From an uncultured Clostridia bacterium (lineage in GTDB: Bacteria > Bacillota > Clostridia > TANB77 > CAG-508), in contig CALXAV010000002.1 of NCBI GenBank assembly GCA_944386385.1, positions 1 to 64,000 of the forward strand: DNA of 64,000 nt, given 5' to 3'. The notes below the pieces were generated by a model. It ran no database searches and was not told where the DNA came from. It saw only the letters and a list, made by a program, of their open reading frames with translations. The position numbers were made by a program, and so were the translations under genes. Positions 1 through 9,664 of the stretch are shown here, in pieces (positions within the stretch are counted from its first letter, which is position 1; every line of letters begins with the position of its first letter).

Positions 1-22
1 AAATATGCTTCAAACTCAAGGC

Positions 23-68
23 TTTCATTCCTATGTGTGCCTTTGAGCGAAGCGAGAAAGGAATGAAA
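23..68. repeat. Palindromic element in a decayed gene
   Basis: Arms TTTCATTCC (23-31) and GGAATGAAA (60-68) form a 9-bp perfect inverted repeat around a loop that includes GAGCGAAGCGAG. The loop is visibly more GC-rich than its surroundings. It sits immediately upstream of, and probably interrupts, the gene remnant at 47-175, so it may be a small dispersed palindromic repeat. No second copy was seen in this window. Confidence 0.4.
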
Positions 69-175
69 TTTATTATGGAGGAAATGGAAATATAGATCCT
101 TGTAGCTGTCGTTATAGTCTAAAATTTGATTATGATGATGAAAGTTCAGGTTTTAGAATTGCACTATATATTTAA
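47..175 (+). pseudogene. C-terminal remnant of a SUMF1-like (formylglycine-generating enzyme family) protein
   Basis: The frame from 47 to the TAA at 173-175 encodes about 42 residues ending in SSGFRIALYI. The preceding YYGGNGNIDPCSCRYS is like the 'RGGSW...CR' block, and GFR-hydrophobic is the usual C-terminus, of SUMF1/FGE-sulfatase-type proteins and of the related phage and diversity-type C-type-lectin folds. The frame is closed upstream by TGA at 44-46, next to the palindrome at 23-68, and the rest of the gene lies outside the window, so the fragment is either a broken gene or its frame-shifted end. Family assignment rests on this short tail and is tentative. Confidence 0.4.
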
Positions 176-218
176 TTAGAAAGTTATTTTGAAATTTTTG
201 GGTATAAGATTAATTAAA

Positions 219-248
219 TGACAGTACTAAAAGTATTGTCATTTTTTG
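219..248 (+). terminator. Rho-independent terminator
   Basis: A 9-bp stem TGACAGTAC / GTATTGTCA (one G-T pair) with loop TAAAA is followed by TTTTTT. It ends transcription of the gene fragment upstream and separates it from the ABC transporter. Confidence 0.8.
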
Positions 249-282
249 TCGTTAGAATTTACACAAAAGTTACAAAAGTGGG

Positions 283-312
283 TTGACTAAATTTGTGATA
301 ATTACATATAAT
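283..312 (+). promoter_or_regulatory. Sigma-A type promoter of the ABC transporter
   Basis: TTGACT (283-288) and TATAAT (307-312) are separated by 18 bp. The -10 ends 20 bp upstream of the chosen ATG at 333, and the AGGAGG ribosome site lies between them, so the leader is very short. Confidence 0.6.
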
Positions 313-332
313 AATTGGCAGGAGGATGGAAA

Positions 333-2909
333 ATGTTAAAATTAGAAAATATAACAAAAGATTATAAATCAGGAGATAGTGTAGTACACGCATTAAAAGG
401 TGTAAGTATAGAATTTAGAGAAAATGAATTTGTATCAATTTTAGGTCAAAGTGGTTGTGGAAAAACAACTTTATTAAATATAATAGGAGGCCTAGATAGA
501 TATACAAGTGGAAACTTAATAATAAATGGAAAGTCAACTAAAGAATTCAAAGATAAGGACTGGGACGCATATAGAAATTATTCAGTAGGGTTTGTATTCC
601 AAAGTTATAACTTAATATCACACCAAACAATATTATCAAATGTGGAACTAGCATTAACATTATCAGGAGTAAGTAAAAAAGAAAGAAGAGCTAGAGCAAT
701 AGAAGCGTTAAAGAAGGTTGGCTTGGAAGAGCAAATACATAAAAAACCAAACCAATTATCTGGCGGGCAAATGCAAAGAGTTGCTATTGCAAGGGCAATA
801 GTAAATAATCCAGACATAATCTTGGCAGATGAACCAACAGGAGCGTTAGATACAAAAACTAGTAAACAAGTAATGGATATACTAAAAGAAATAGCAAAAG
901 ATAGATTAGTAATAATGGTAACACATAACGCAGAATTAGCAGAAGAATATTCTACAAGAGTAATAAAAATATTAGATGGTGTTATTACTGATGATAGTAA
1001 TCCATTTGAAGGTGGAGAAAAAGAAGCAAATAATTCAAAAGAAAAAAGAAGAACATCAATAAAATTTTTAACAGCATTAAATTTAAGTTTAAACAACTTA
1101 ATGACTAAAAAAGGAAGAACAATTCTTACAGCATTTGCAGGAAGTATAGGAATAATAGGAATAGCCCTAATACTTGCAATATCAACAGGAATACAAAATT
1201 ATATAAATAGAGTAGAAGAAGATACATTATCTTCATATCCAATAAGCATAGAAGAATCAACAATAGACACAACAAGCATGTTAGAAAGTATGATGCAAGG
1301 AAGTAGTGATGATGAAAATACGGATGATGGAAAAATTCATTCACAAAATATAATGACAGAAATGTTATCTACTATTTCAAACAAGGTACAAAGCAATAAC
1401 TTAACTGAATTTAAAAAATATTTAGAAAGTGGAGATAGCAATATAGAAGAATATACTAATTCTATAAAATATGATTATAATCTAAATTTAAATTTATATA
1501 AAGAAGATACATCTGACGGAGTAGTAAAAGTAAATCCTAGTACTGTTATGGAAAGACTAGGTATGCAAACAAGTGGCGGTATGTCTACTAGTGGCATTAG
1601 TATCATGAATACAGATGTATGGACAGAAATGCTAGATAATGAAGAATTATTACATTCACAATATGATTTAGTAGCAGGAGCATGGCCAGAAAATTACAAT
1701 GAAGTTGTTTTAATAGTAGATGAAAATAACAGAGTAAATGATTATGTATTATATTCATTAGGATTAAAAGACCAAGATGAATTAGAAGAAACCATGAATA
1801 AATTAACAAACGGAGAAACAGTAGAAGAGCCAGAAAATACAACTTATACTTATGATGAATTACTTAATTTATCATTTAAATTATTATTAAACAGTGACTA
1901 TTATCAAAAAGAAAATGGTTTATGGGTAAATAAAGAAAATGATGATGAATTCATGAAACAAAAAATTTCAGATGCAGAAAGTATAAAAGTTGTAGGAATT
2001 ATAAAACAAAATGAAAATAGTTCAGCGACAGGAATGGCAGGAGGAATAGGTTACTTAAAAGATTTAAAAGAATATGTAATAAATAAAACAAATGAAGCAG
2101 AAATTGTAAAAGAACAAAAAGAAAATCCTGACGTAAATGTATTTACAGGGCTAGAATTTCCTAAAGAGGGAGAAGAGCAAACATTTAATATACAAAATTT
2201 AAGCTCTGAACAACAAATGGCTTTAGCACAAATGTCTCCAGAGCAAATTGCAGATATGATGGAAACATATAGAGAAAATCAAGAAGCAACCTATGAAGAT
2301 AATTTAGCTACTTTGGGTTCTGTTGATTTAGATAAACCATCATCAATATCAATATATCCCAAATCATTTGATGACAAAGAAAAAATTGCAAATGCAATAG
2401 AAGAATATAACCAAAAACAAAGAGATGAAGGAAAAGAAGAAAATGTAATAACATATACAGATATTGTAGGAACAATGATGACGTCTGTAACAAATATAAT
2501 AGATGCAGTAAGTTATGCATTAATTGGATTTGTTAGTATTTCACTTATTGTTTCATCAATAATGATAGGAATAATAACTTATATATCAGTATTGGAAAGA
2601 ACAAAAGAAATCGGAATATTAAGAGCAATAGGAGCATCTAAAGGTGATATATCAAAAGTATTTAATGCAGAGACATTTATAGTTGGATTAATTGCAGGAT
2701 TACTTGGAATAGGAATTACAGTACTTCTTACAATACCAATAAATAGTTTAATATATAATTTATCAGGCGTAGCAATTACAGCAACATTAGAACCAGTTGC
2801 AGGATTAATACTTGTACTAATTAGTATGTTCTTAACAATAATTGCAGGATTAATACCAGCAAAGATGGCAAGTAAAAAAGACCCAGTAGAAGCATTAAGA
2901 ACAGAGTAA
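333..2909 (+). CDS. MacB-type ABC transporter, ATPase fused to FtsX-like permease
   Basis: This 858-residue protein joins an ATPase domain to a permease. Walker [10 protein letters not shown] is at about 38-46, the signature LSGGQ at about 143-147, Walker B IILADEPT at about 163-170, and the VTHN H-loop near 200. A first membrane helix (about 267-287) is followed by a large extracytoplasmic domain of about 430 residues and three C-terminal helices, the MacB/FtsX topology. Such fused proteins move peptides, antibiotics or lipids across the envelope by mechanotransmission; the substrate is not visible here. The start is ATG 333 with AGGAGG 8 nt upstream. An in-frame TTG at 315 lies before the ribosome site and is unlikely. 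The gene stands alone between its own promoter and a terminator. Confidence 0.88.
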   Translation: MLKLENITKDYKSGDSVVHALKGVSIEFRENEFVSILGQSGCGKTTLLNIIGGLDRYTSGNLIINGKSTKEFKDKDWDAYRNYSVGFVFQSYNLISHQTILSNVELALTLSGVSKKERRARAIEALKKVGLEEQIHKKPNQLSGGQMQRVAIARAIVNNPDIILADEPTGALDTKTSKQVMDILKEIAKDRLVIMVTHNAELAEEYSTRVIKILDGVITDDSNPFEGGEKEANNSKEKRRTSIKFLTALNLSLNNLMTKKGRTILTAFAGSIGIIGIALILAISTGIQNYINRVEEDTLSSYPISIEESTIDTTSMLESMMQGSSDDENTDDGKIHSQNIMTEMLSTISNKVQSNNLTEFKKYLESGDSNIEEYTNSIKYDYNLNLNLYKEDTSDGVVKVNPSTVMERLGMQTSGGMSTSGISIMNTDVWTEMLDNEELLHSQYDLVAGAWPENYNEVVLIVDENNRVNDYVLYSLGLKDQDELEETMNKLTNGETVEEPENTTYTYDELLNLSFKLLLNSDYYQKENGLWVNKENDDEFMKQKISDAESIKVVGIIKQNENSSATGMAGGIGYLKDLKEYVINKTNEAEIVKEQKENPDVNVFTGLEFPKEGEEQTFNIQNLSSEQQMALAQMSPEQIADMMETYRENQEATYEDNLATLGSVDLDKPSSISIYPKSFDDKEKIANAIEEYNQKQRDEGKEENVITYTDIVGTMMTSVTNIIDAVSYALIGFVSISLIVSSIMIGIITYISVLERTKEIGILRAIGASKGDISKVFNAETFIVGLIAGLLGIGITVLLTIPINSLIYNLSGVAITATLEPVAGLILVLISMFLTIIAGLIPAKMASKKDPVEALRTE

Positions 2910-2946
2910 TGTTTTTTGGGACGGGGTCAAAAAACATCAACAATAT

Positions 2947-2979
2947 AAAAGATATCACAATATCGGTGATATCTTTTAC
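2947..2979 (+). terminator. Terminator after the ABC transporter
   Basis: AAAAGATATCAC and GTGATATCTTTT form a 12-bp perfect stem with a 7-nt loop. Stem T residues act as the U-tract, and the flanking A residues make it potentially bidirectional. Confidence 0.75.
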
Positions 2980-2997
2980 TTTAAATTTAAAATAAAT

Positions 2998-3026
2998 TTG
3001 AAAAAGATATAGAAAAATGCTAAAAT
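2998..3026 (+). promoter_or_regulatory. Promoter of the PAP2/kinase pair
   Basis: TTGAAA (2998-3003) and TAAAAT (3021-3026) are 17 bp apart, about 30 bp before the ATG at 3058. Confidence 0.5.
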
Positions 3027-3057
3027 AGATATATACTTTTTAGAAAAGAGAAGTCAA

Positions 3058-3738
3058 ATGAGAGAAAAGATAACAAAAGTAAAAGATTTTAGTATAAAAA
3101 ATATAAAGTGGATAATATTATTTGTATTATTATTAATAATACTTGCAATTGTGGAAGATGTTTTCGAAAAGGAAATAATGAAATTAGATATAATGGGATA
3201 TGCGTTAATTTCTAGTTTAATAAGCCCATCTGTGACGCCAGTTGCAATAGTAATTACAAATTTAGGTGGAGCAATAGTAGTTGGAGCTTTAACAGTGATA
3301 TCGTTTATTTTAATAAAAAATAAAAAAATAAGTTTTACTATTCTACTAAATGTTGTAATTGCAACAATTTTAAACATATTGCTAAAAAATATAATACAAA
3401 GACCAAGACCAGATGATTTTAGGTTAATTTCTGAAACAGGATATAGTTTCCCATCAGGACATTCAATGGTAAGTATGGCATTTTATGGATTTTTAATATA
3501 TTTAATACATAAATATTTAAAAAATAAGAAATTAAAAGTAGTATTAATCACTTTCTTAAGTATTTTAATAATATTAATAGGGATAAGTAGAATTTATTTA
3601 GGAGTCCATTATACAAGTGATGTAATTGCGGGATTTATGATATCAGTATGTTACTTAATAGTTTATACAAGTTTAGTAAAAAAATATATAATAGAAAGAG
3701 AAGATAAAAATGAAAGCAAAAACAAAAAGATTAATTAA
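3058..3738 (+). CDS. PAP2-family membrane phosphatase (undecaprenyl-diphosphate / phosphatidate phosphatase type)
   Basis: All three PAP2 phosphatase motifs are present in this 226-residue multi-span membrane protein: K(x6)RP at about 110-117, PSGH at 132-135, and SR(x5)H(x3)D at about 177-188. Family members hydrolyse lipid phosphates or undecaprenyl pyrophosphate at the outer membrane face. The very next gene is an undecaprenol/diacylglycerol kinase overlapping by 29 bp, so the pair probably recycles the carrier lipid for cell-wall synthesis. The ribosome site is weak (AGAGAAG). Exact substrate is inferred, not shown. Confidence 0.88.
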   Translation: MREKITKVKDFSIKNIKWIILFVLLLIILAIVEDVFEKEIMKLDIMGYALISSLISPSVTPVAIVITNLGGAIVVGALTVISFILIKNKKISFTILLNVVIATILNILLKNIIQRPRPDDFRLISETGYSFPSGHSMVSMAFYGFLIYLIHKYLKNKKLKVVLITFLSILIILIGISRIYLGVHYTSDVIAGFMISVCYLIVYTSLVKKYIIEREDKNESKNKKIN

Positions 3739-4081
3739 TAGTTTTAAATATGCTTTTACAGGAATGGCTACATCATTTAAAACAGAGCAAAATATGAAAA
3801 TACATATATTAGTAATGATACTTGTAATAATTGCAGGGATAGTGTTAAAAATAAGTTCATTGGATTGGATAATTTTAGTTATTATGTTTGGATTAGTAAT
3901 CTCAGCGGAATTGTTTAATACAGCAATTGAAACAGTTGTTGATATGATAACTAAAGAAAAAAATGAAAAAGCTAAAATTGCAAAAGATGTGGCAGCAGGA
4001 GCAGTACTTGTTTTAGCAATTGCAAGTGTAATCGTAGGGCTAATTATATTTATTCCAAAAATTTTAGATTTTATAAAATAA
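3710..4081 (+). CDS. dgkA: Undecaprenol / diacylglycerol kinase
   Basis: A 123-residue three-helix membrane kinase of the DgkA family. The hallmark ELFNTAIE lies at about 67-74, with the acidic TEQNMKIH near 25-32 and KDVAAGAVL at about 92-100 forming the active site. In Gram-positive bacteria this family mainly phosphorylates undecaprenol to feed the cell-wall lipid carrier pool. The start overlaps the end of the PAP2 gene by 29 bp, so the two are translationally linked and act on opposite sides of the same lipid phosphate cycle. Length is normal for the family. Confidence 0.92.
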   Translation: MKAKTKRLINSFKYAFTGMATSFKTEQNMKIHILVMILVIIAGIVLKISSLDWIILVIMFGLVISAELFNTAIETVVDMITKEKNEKAKIAKDVAAGAVLVLAIASVIVGLIIFIPKILDFIK

Positions 4082-4112
4082 AAAAAGAAAATAAAAGAAA
4101 AAATAAAAATTG

Positions 4113-4145
4113 CGTAATAGAAAAAATTTCTATTACGTTTTTTTA
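4113..4145 (+). terminator. Terminator after dgkA
   Basis: CGTAATAGAAA / TTTCTATTACG is an 11-bp perfect stem with an AAA loop, followed by TTTTTTTT. Confidence 0.9.
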
Positions 4146-4204
4146 TGCTTTAAAACAACATAAAAAAAATCCTTCTATAAATTACTAAATAAAAAATAAC
4201 AAAA

Positions 4205-4211
4205 TTCGACA
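4205..4211 (-). promoter_or_regulatory. Possible Spo0A box (0A box)
   Basis: TTCGACA is the exact reverse complement of the 0A-box core TGTCGAA. It lies 39 bp upstream of the cohesin-like surface gene. A Spo0A-like regulator is encoded at 59332-60084. A 7-mer can occur by chance, so this is only suggestive. Confidence 0.25.
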
Positions 4212-4249
4212 TAATAAAAATATATAAATAAAAAAGGAGGAAAATTTTA

Positions 4250-5326
4250 ATGAAAAAAATAGTTAGTATTATAAGTATATTAATGATAATAAGTATTGCT
4301 ATCTTTACAGGAAATGTTTATGCAGCACCACTAAATTCAGTAAATGTAGAAACTTCTAAAGATTTAGTAAGACCTGGAGAAGAAGTAAGAGTAAATGTGG
4401 ATTTTGGTCAGGCACTAGGTTCATATACAGTTGATGTTGCTTATGATAATAGTATCTTTGAATATGTATCAGCAGAGGGTGGAACACCAAATGATACTGG
4501 GACTAAAGTGAGAGTTGTTTTCTATGATAGTACTGGAGGAACAAATCCACGAACAACTATGAGTGTGACATTTAGAGCAAAAAGTGATATCACAACTTCA
4601 AATCCAACAGAATTTAACGTAACAGCAGAAGGACTAGCAAATTCAGATGCATCTGTTAATTATGATGATATAACATCACCAATTACTAAAAATGTAACAG
4701 TAGAGCCTCAATATGTAGATTATACATTAAATTTAGAATCAGTAAATGGAGAACTTATTAAAGGTAAAGAAAATGAAATGAAATTATCTTATTCTTCACC
4801 TATGGGGAAATATTATGATAAAGCAAGACTTGTAGCTGAAGCAACAGGAACAGGAGATGTACAGTTAATTGGAACAGATGAACAAAGTTTAGATCATGAC
4901 ATAATTGAAAGTGGTTGGGGAGAAGAACAAGGATATAAAATAGGAGGAAAAGATGTATCACAAGTGTTAAATGTAAGAGGAATATTTAGCGAAGTAGGAA
5001 ACTACAAAATTACATTAAAATTAATAGATAGAGATAATTCAGATGCAGTAATTGCAGAAAAAACATTTGATTTTACAGTAGTAGAAGAGGCTACAACACC
5101 TCCAACAACAGGTGGAACAAATAACGAAACAACAGAGACAACTCCCGAAGAAGAAATAACGCCACCAGTAGAGGTTGAAGAAAATGTAACAGAAAACATA
5201 ACTGAAAATACAATGCCTACTAAACTTCCAAAAACAGGTACAAATATCTATCTTCCAATTTCAACAATATTAGCAATACTCACTGGAACAGTTATTTATT
5301 ATAACAAAAAGAAAATTGTAAAATAA
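4250..5326 (+). CDS. Sortase-anchored cohesin-like surface protein
   Basis: A 358-residue secreted protein. A signal peptide (about 1-25, ending VYA) is followed by a cohesin-like beta domain (about 29-150; VDVAYDNSIFEYVSAEGG then STGGTNPRTTMSVTFRAK). A second beta domain spans about 155-278, then a Thr/Glu/Pro-rich spacer. The C-terminus is a sortase signal, LPKTG at 326-330, followed by a hydrophobic helix and KKKIVK. Cohesins bind dockerins, and a dockerin is present on the glucosaminidase two genes downstream, with a sortase in between. A perfect AAGGAGG precedes the ATG. Cohesin assignment is by pattern, so the partner is an inference. Confidence 0.75.
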   Translation: MKKIVSIISILMIISIAIFTGNVYAAPLNSVNVETSKDLVRPGEEVRVNVDFGQALGSYTVDVAYDNSIFEYVSAEGGTPNDTGTKVRVVFYDSTGGTNPRTTMSVTFRAKSDITTSNPTEFNVTAEGLANSDASVNYDDITSPITKNVTVEPQYVDYTLNLESVNGELIKGKENEMKLSYSSPMGKYYDKARLVAEATGTGDVQLIGTDEQSLDHDIIESGWGEEQGYKIGGKDVSQVLNVRGIFSEVGNYKITLKLIDRDNSDAVIAEKTFDFTVVEEATTPPTTGGTNNETTETTPEEEITPPVEVEENVTENITENTMPTKLPKTGTNIYLPISTILAILTGTVIYYNKKKIVK

Positions 5327-5332
5327 CAAAAA

Positions 5333-5360
5333 AGTAAATGAGATTTTCTCATTTACTTAC
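5333..5360 (+). terminator. Hairpin between the cohesin-like gene and sortase
   Basis: GTAAATGAG / CTCATTTAC, a 9-bp perfect stem with a short A/T loop. The following T-run is short, so it may act as a partial terminator that lets some transcription into the sortase gene. Confidence 0.6.
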
Positions 5361-5395
5361 ATATAAGAGCATCTCATCTTAGGAAGGATAAGCAA

Positions 5396-6013
5396 ATGAA
5401 AACAAAAAGTAAAAAAAGAGTTGTTAATATATTTTTAGTTGCAATTATTTTTTGTATTTTAACTTGGCTTGGGATAGAAGAATATAAAGAGAAAAATCTA
5501 AAAGATGAAAATTACCAAATACAAAATGTCAGTACAAATGTAAGCAATACTGATAAAGAAAAGGAAAGTAAAGAAATAGAAAAAGAATATCCAAAAGAAG
5601 AAGTTGCTTTAGAATATAAAGGATATGATGTTATAGCAAAATTAGAAATACCTGAAATTAATTTGGAGACTTATGTGCTAAAAACATATTCAAATGAATC
5701 TTTAAATATATCAGTTGTAAAGTTTTGGGGTGTAAAGCCAAATACATCTGGGAACTTTTGTATAGCAGGACATAATTTTAAAAATAAAAACATGTTTCAT
5801 AATTTAAAGAATTTAAATGTAGGAAATAATCTTTTTATAATTGATAATAATGTAGGAAGAGTAGAATATGAAATTTATAACATATATAAAGTATTGCCAG
5901 ATGATGTAAGTTGCTTATCACAAGAAACAAAAAAAGAAAAACAAGTAACATTAATTACTTGCACAAATGATTCTAAAGAAAGAATTATAGTAAAAGCAAA
6001 GGAGAAAGAATAA
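5396..6013 (+). CDS. Sortase (single-helix, LPXTG-type transpeptidase)
   Basis: A 205-residue protein with an N-terminal membrane anchor (about 9-26), a charged linker and a sortase domain. The catalytic triad is visible: His126 in CIAGHNF, Cys189 in TLITCTN, and Arg196 in KERIIVK. The short TLITC motif and small size are closer to class D/E enzymes than to SrtB. It lies between an LPKTG substrate and a dockerin-bearing hydrolase, so it most likely attaches the upstream cohesin-like protein to peptidoglycan. Its stop overlaps the next start by one base (TAATG), indicating coupling. Confidence 0.85.
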   Translation: MKTKSKKRVVNIFLVAIIFCILTWLGIEEYKEKNLKDENYQIQNVSTNVSNTDKEKESKEIEKEYPKEEVALEYKGYDVIAKLEIPEINLETYVLKTYSNESLNISVVKFWGVKPNTSGNFCIAGHNFKNKNMFHNLKNLNVGNNLFIIDNNVGRVEYEIYNIYKVLPDDVSCLSQETKKEKQVTLITCTNDSKERIIVKAKEKE

Positions 6014-8266
6014 TGAATATTTTAAAAGATAAAAAAACATATATAGTACTTGCAATAATACTTTTTTTTATTTGTGCAATTATAGTATTAACAAATAGCT
6101 TGGGAAGCTCGGCTTCAAATGGAATAGAAGATTTTCCAGAAAGTTTCAGACCATATTTAGAAGAATTATCTAAAAAATATCCTAATTGGAAGTTTACAGC
6201 TCTATATACAAATTTAGATTGGAATTATGTTATTGATAATGAAAATGAATTTGGTAAAAACTTAGTTCCAAAAAACTATTCTGATAGATGGAAAAATACT
6301 AATCCGCGGAGAATATAATGTTGAGGTAGACGCTGGTTGGGTAGATTCTTCAAGGCAAGCAGTAGAATTTTGCATGGATCCAAGGAATTTTTTAAATGAA
6401 GTTAGAATATTTCAATTTGAAGCATTATCTTTTAGTGAGCATACAAATAATTTAGATGGAGTTGAAAAAATACTTTATGGTACAGAATTTTATAATACTA
6501 AAGTATCTTATTTAACAAGTAGTGGACAAACCATAAATATGTCTGAAAAATATTCAGATTTAATATTAAGAGGTGGACAAACCTCAAGAGTAAGTCCATA
6601 TCATTTAGCATCTAGAATAAAACAAGAAGTAGGACCTTTTTTATCACACAGTTCAATTAGTGGGAAGGTAAGCGGTTTTGAAGGCTTATATAATTTTTAT
6701 AATATAGGAGCGACAAGTTCTTCAGAACCAATGGGAGCAATTAAAAATGGACTTCAGTATGCAAAAGACGGTAAAGGTGCAAGTGAAGCTACAAAAACTA
6801 AATTCTTAATTCCATGGAACACTAAAGAAAGAGCAATAACAGGAGGAGCTATTTTTATAGGAGATAGCTATATAAACCAAGGACAAGATACAGTATATTT
6901 ACAAAAATTTGATGTAACAGGAAGTAGTTTATTTTGGCATCAGTATATGACAAATGTCTTAGCACCTTATAGTGAGTCTAAATCAATATATACTGGATAT
7001 AAAAATAGCAATTTATTAGATATTCCAATGAATTTTATTATTCCAATATATAATAATATGCCTGATATTCCTACACAAAGTCCTAGTATTGAACCAAGTA
7101 ATTTTACAGATGACAATACAAAAGTTTATTGTAATGCAACTAATGTAAATGTTAGAACAGGACCTGGAACCTCTTATGAAGTAATTACAATGGTGCAAGA
7201 AGGTAACCAGATGACAAGAATAAAAAAGGGGATTGGAACAGGTGATAGATGGGATATGGTAAGACTTTCAAATGGAATTATTGGTTATATTTCACAAAAC
7301 TATGTAACAGAAGTGCCACCTGTACAGATAGAAAATATAGAAATAAGTTTAGATAATAATATTATACAAAAAGGAGAAACTAAAAAATTAAATATTAAAA
7401 TAACACCAGAAGAAGCAAAAGACCATAAAGTAATATATTCATCTAGTAATCCAAATGTAGTAACTGTGGATAATGAAGGAAATTTAAGAGGAATAACAAG
7501 TGGAAAGGCAACTATAACAGTAAAAGCAGAAGAAAATAATGTGCAAGATATCATTGACATTGAAGTTTATAGTAAAGTTACTAATATTCTAATAGATAAT
7601 ATTGATGTTTATATGCAAGTAGGAGATACTTTTAAGATAAATGCAGAAGTTGAACCAGATGATGCAAATGAAAAAGGTATTATTTTTGAAACTAGTAAAA
7701 CTGATATAGTAACAGTAGATGAACATGGAAATTTAGAAGCAAAACAAGAAGGAACAGCTATTATTACAGTTAAATCAAAAGAAAATGAAGAAATTAAAAA
7801 GGAGTGTAAAGTAACAGTTGTAAGAAAGATGGAAGACTCAGAAATACACTTTGATAGTTCTTTAACTGTAAATAGCCTAGAAATATCAGGAATAAATTAT
7901 GATAAAAATAAAGTATCTGATTTAAAAGAATTAATTACAACAGATTTAGAATTAGAGCTTGTAAATTATAAAGGTGAAAATTTAAATGATGCTGATATTG
8001 TGGGAACTGGAAGCAAAATAATTGTAAAAGAGAATGGAATTACTTTAAGAGAATATACAATTATAGTATATGGAGACTCTAACGGAGATGGGAAGATAAA
8101 TAGTGTGGATTTATTAGTATTACAACGTCATATTCTAGAAATACAAAAGCTAGATAGTATATTTATGAAAGCAAGTAATGTAAGAAAAACATCTTCGAAA
8201 CCAAGTTCTGTTGATTTACTGTTAATTCAAAGACATATATTGGGACTTCAAGAAATAGAACAATAG
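6013..8266 (+). CDS. Secreted glucosaminidase with SH3, Big_2 and dockerin domains (+1 frameshift at CGG 6307)
   Basis: One gene read in two frames. The first 98 codons give an N-terminal membrane/signal helix and the start of the glucosaminidase domain, ending at DRWKNTNP. An in-frame CGG at 6307-6309 follows, and normal decoding stops at TAA 6316. Skipping one C continues as GEYNVEVDAGW...CMDPRNFLNE, the conserved core of endo-beta-N-acetylglucosaminidase (GH73-like) proteins, giving about 750 residues. Then come the catalytic-Glu type ASRIKQEVG, an SH3 domain (NVRTGPGTSYEV), two Big_2 Ig-like repeats, and a C-terminal dockerin whose first repeat has a full calcium loop (DSNGDGKINSVD) and whose second is degenerate. 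It likely cleaves peptidoglycan glycan and docks onto the neighbouring cohesins. Confidence 0.82.
6307..6310 (+). other. Putative +1 frameshift site CGG-A, site 1
   Basis: Zero frame reads AAT CCG CGG AGA ATA TAA. Skipping C6307 gives AAT CCG GGA GAA TAT, which joins the two halves of the glucosaminidase. It is one of four identical events in the window. Confidence 0.7.
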
Positions 8267-8326
8267 GGACGTTTCATTTTGTCGGTTTTCCGATACTTTG
8301 GGACACATCATATAAAGGAGAAAAAC

Positions 8327-9664
8327 ATGGAGTTAAAAAATATAAACAAAAAATTTTTATTATTATTAATTTTATTTCTTTTTTTAATAGATATAGGTTC
8401 ATCTTATAAAACTTATGCAAATACTACAGGAAATGTCTATTTAGAAAGTAATAAAGATATTACCGATATTAATGAAGAGATAGAAATTAGTGTTAATATA
8501 GATAATTTTAATACTGCAGCATATACTTTATATCTTTATTTTGATGACGATAAATTTGAATTTATAAAAGAAAATAAAGAGAAAAGTAATATAAATGTAG
8601 ATAATAATAGGATTATTTGTGTTTGGTATGATGAGCAAGGAGGAAATAATCCAAGAAGCGGTAGCATAGAAACATTTAAGTTTAAAGCAAAAGAAAATGG
8701 TTTAGCAACCTTTAATATAAATGGAGAATTTTATACAGAAAAAGGTCAAGAAGTAGAGGTTGCTTTTAAAGAAAAACAAATACAAATTGGAAAAGAAGAA
8801 ACAACTTTAGAAAAACAAGCAAGAGAAGAAATAGGTCAAGATGAAAATGTAAGTGATTCTAAACTTCAAAATCTAAGATTAAGTACAGAAGGTATGGTGC
8901 CAGAGTTTAACAATAATACCTATGATTATTATTTAACAGTAAAAAATGATATTAAAGATGTTGAGGTTTTAGCAACAGCAGAAAATAATAATGCACAAGT
9001 AGAAATTACAGGAAATGAAAACTTACAAAATGGTTTGAATTTAATAAAAGTACTAGTAACATCTCCTGATAAATCAAATAGTAACACATATCTAATTAAT
9101 GTAACAAAAACAGATGATTTAGAATCCGCTAATACTAATTTAGAAACTCTTGCTATTGAAAATTATCTTCTTTATCCAGATTTTGATAATACTGTTACTA
9201 ATTATAATGTAGAAGTAGGAAATAATACAGAACAAATAAATTTACTTGCTATACCAGAAGATGAAAATGCAACAGTAGAAATAAATAAAAATGATACACT
9301 TAAGGAAGGTAACAATACTATTAAAGTTACAGTTACTGCTAGAAATGGATTCACAAAAAAAGAATATAATATAAATATTTATAAAAGAAATAGTGAAGAA
9401 GAAACAAAATACCAAGAAGAACAAAAAAATAACCAAGAAAAATTAAACCAAATTTATGAAATGCAAAAAACAAGTAATGAACAAGAACAAAGCAAAGAAA
9501 ACCAAGAAGAAATAAAAAAGAATGAAGAAGAAGGAAAAAAAGAAAGAAACAGAATGGTTTATTTTATGGTTCTAATAGCAATCGTTCTAATTCTTGCAAG
9601 TGTTTCTATATTATTTGAGAAGAGAAAAAATGCTGAAAATAAAGAAAAAATAATGAAAAAATGA
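8327..9664 (+). CDS. Membrane-anchored cohesin-like protein with cadherin-like repeats
   Basis: A 445-residue protein from ATG 8327 (AAAGGAG 6 nt upstream; an upstream in-frame TTG at 8279 lacks a site). A signal/membrane segment occupies about 1-31. A cohesin-like domain (about 33-155) shares the YFDDDKFEF and GGNNPRSGSIETFKFKAK pattern with the 4250 protein. Two cadherin-like beta-sandwich repeats follow (about 175-265 and 270-350, each with FNNNTYDYYL / FDNTVTNYNV). Next is a Gln/Glu/Lys-rich, likely coiled stretch, and a C-terminal membrane helix (about 409-429) with a basic tail. It has no LPXTG, so it is held by the membrane rather than by sortase. It may offer a second dockerin receptor for the glucosaminidase. 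Confidence 0.7.
   Translation: MELKNINKKFLLLLILFLFLIDIGSSYKTYANTTGNVYLESNKDITDINEEIEISVNIDNFNTAAYTLYLYFDDDKFEFIKENKEKSNINVDNNRIICVWYDEQGGNNPRSGSIETFKFKAKENGLATFNINGEFYTEKGQEVEVAFKEKQIQIGKEETTLEKQAREEIGQDENVSDSKLQNLRLSTEGMVPEFNNNTYDYYLTVKNDIKDVEVLATAENNNAQVEITGNENLQNGLNLIKVLVTSPDKSNSNTYLINVTKTDDLESANTNLETLAIENYLLYPDFDNTVTNYNVEVGNNTEQINLLAIPEDENATVEINKNDTLKEGNNTIKVTVTARNGFTKKEYNINIYKRNSEEETKYQEEQKNNQEKLNQIYEMQKTSNEQEQSKENQEEIKKNEEEGKKERNRMVYFMVLIAIVLILASVSILFEKRKNAENKEKIMKK

Noticed and set aside
2911..2935. GGGACGGGGTC and the GGGACG...GGGACA tracts near 8268-8305 as members of one repeat family
   Set aside because: They share only the GGGAC core and could not be aligned over a useful length.
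6301..6320. Homopolymer sequencing error as cause of the frameshifts
   Set aside because: The four contexts (CCGCGGAG, GCACGGGA, AAACGGAG, AAACGGAC) are not long runs, and an error that always adds C just before a GGR glycine codon is unlikely. It still needs read-level proof.
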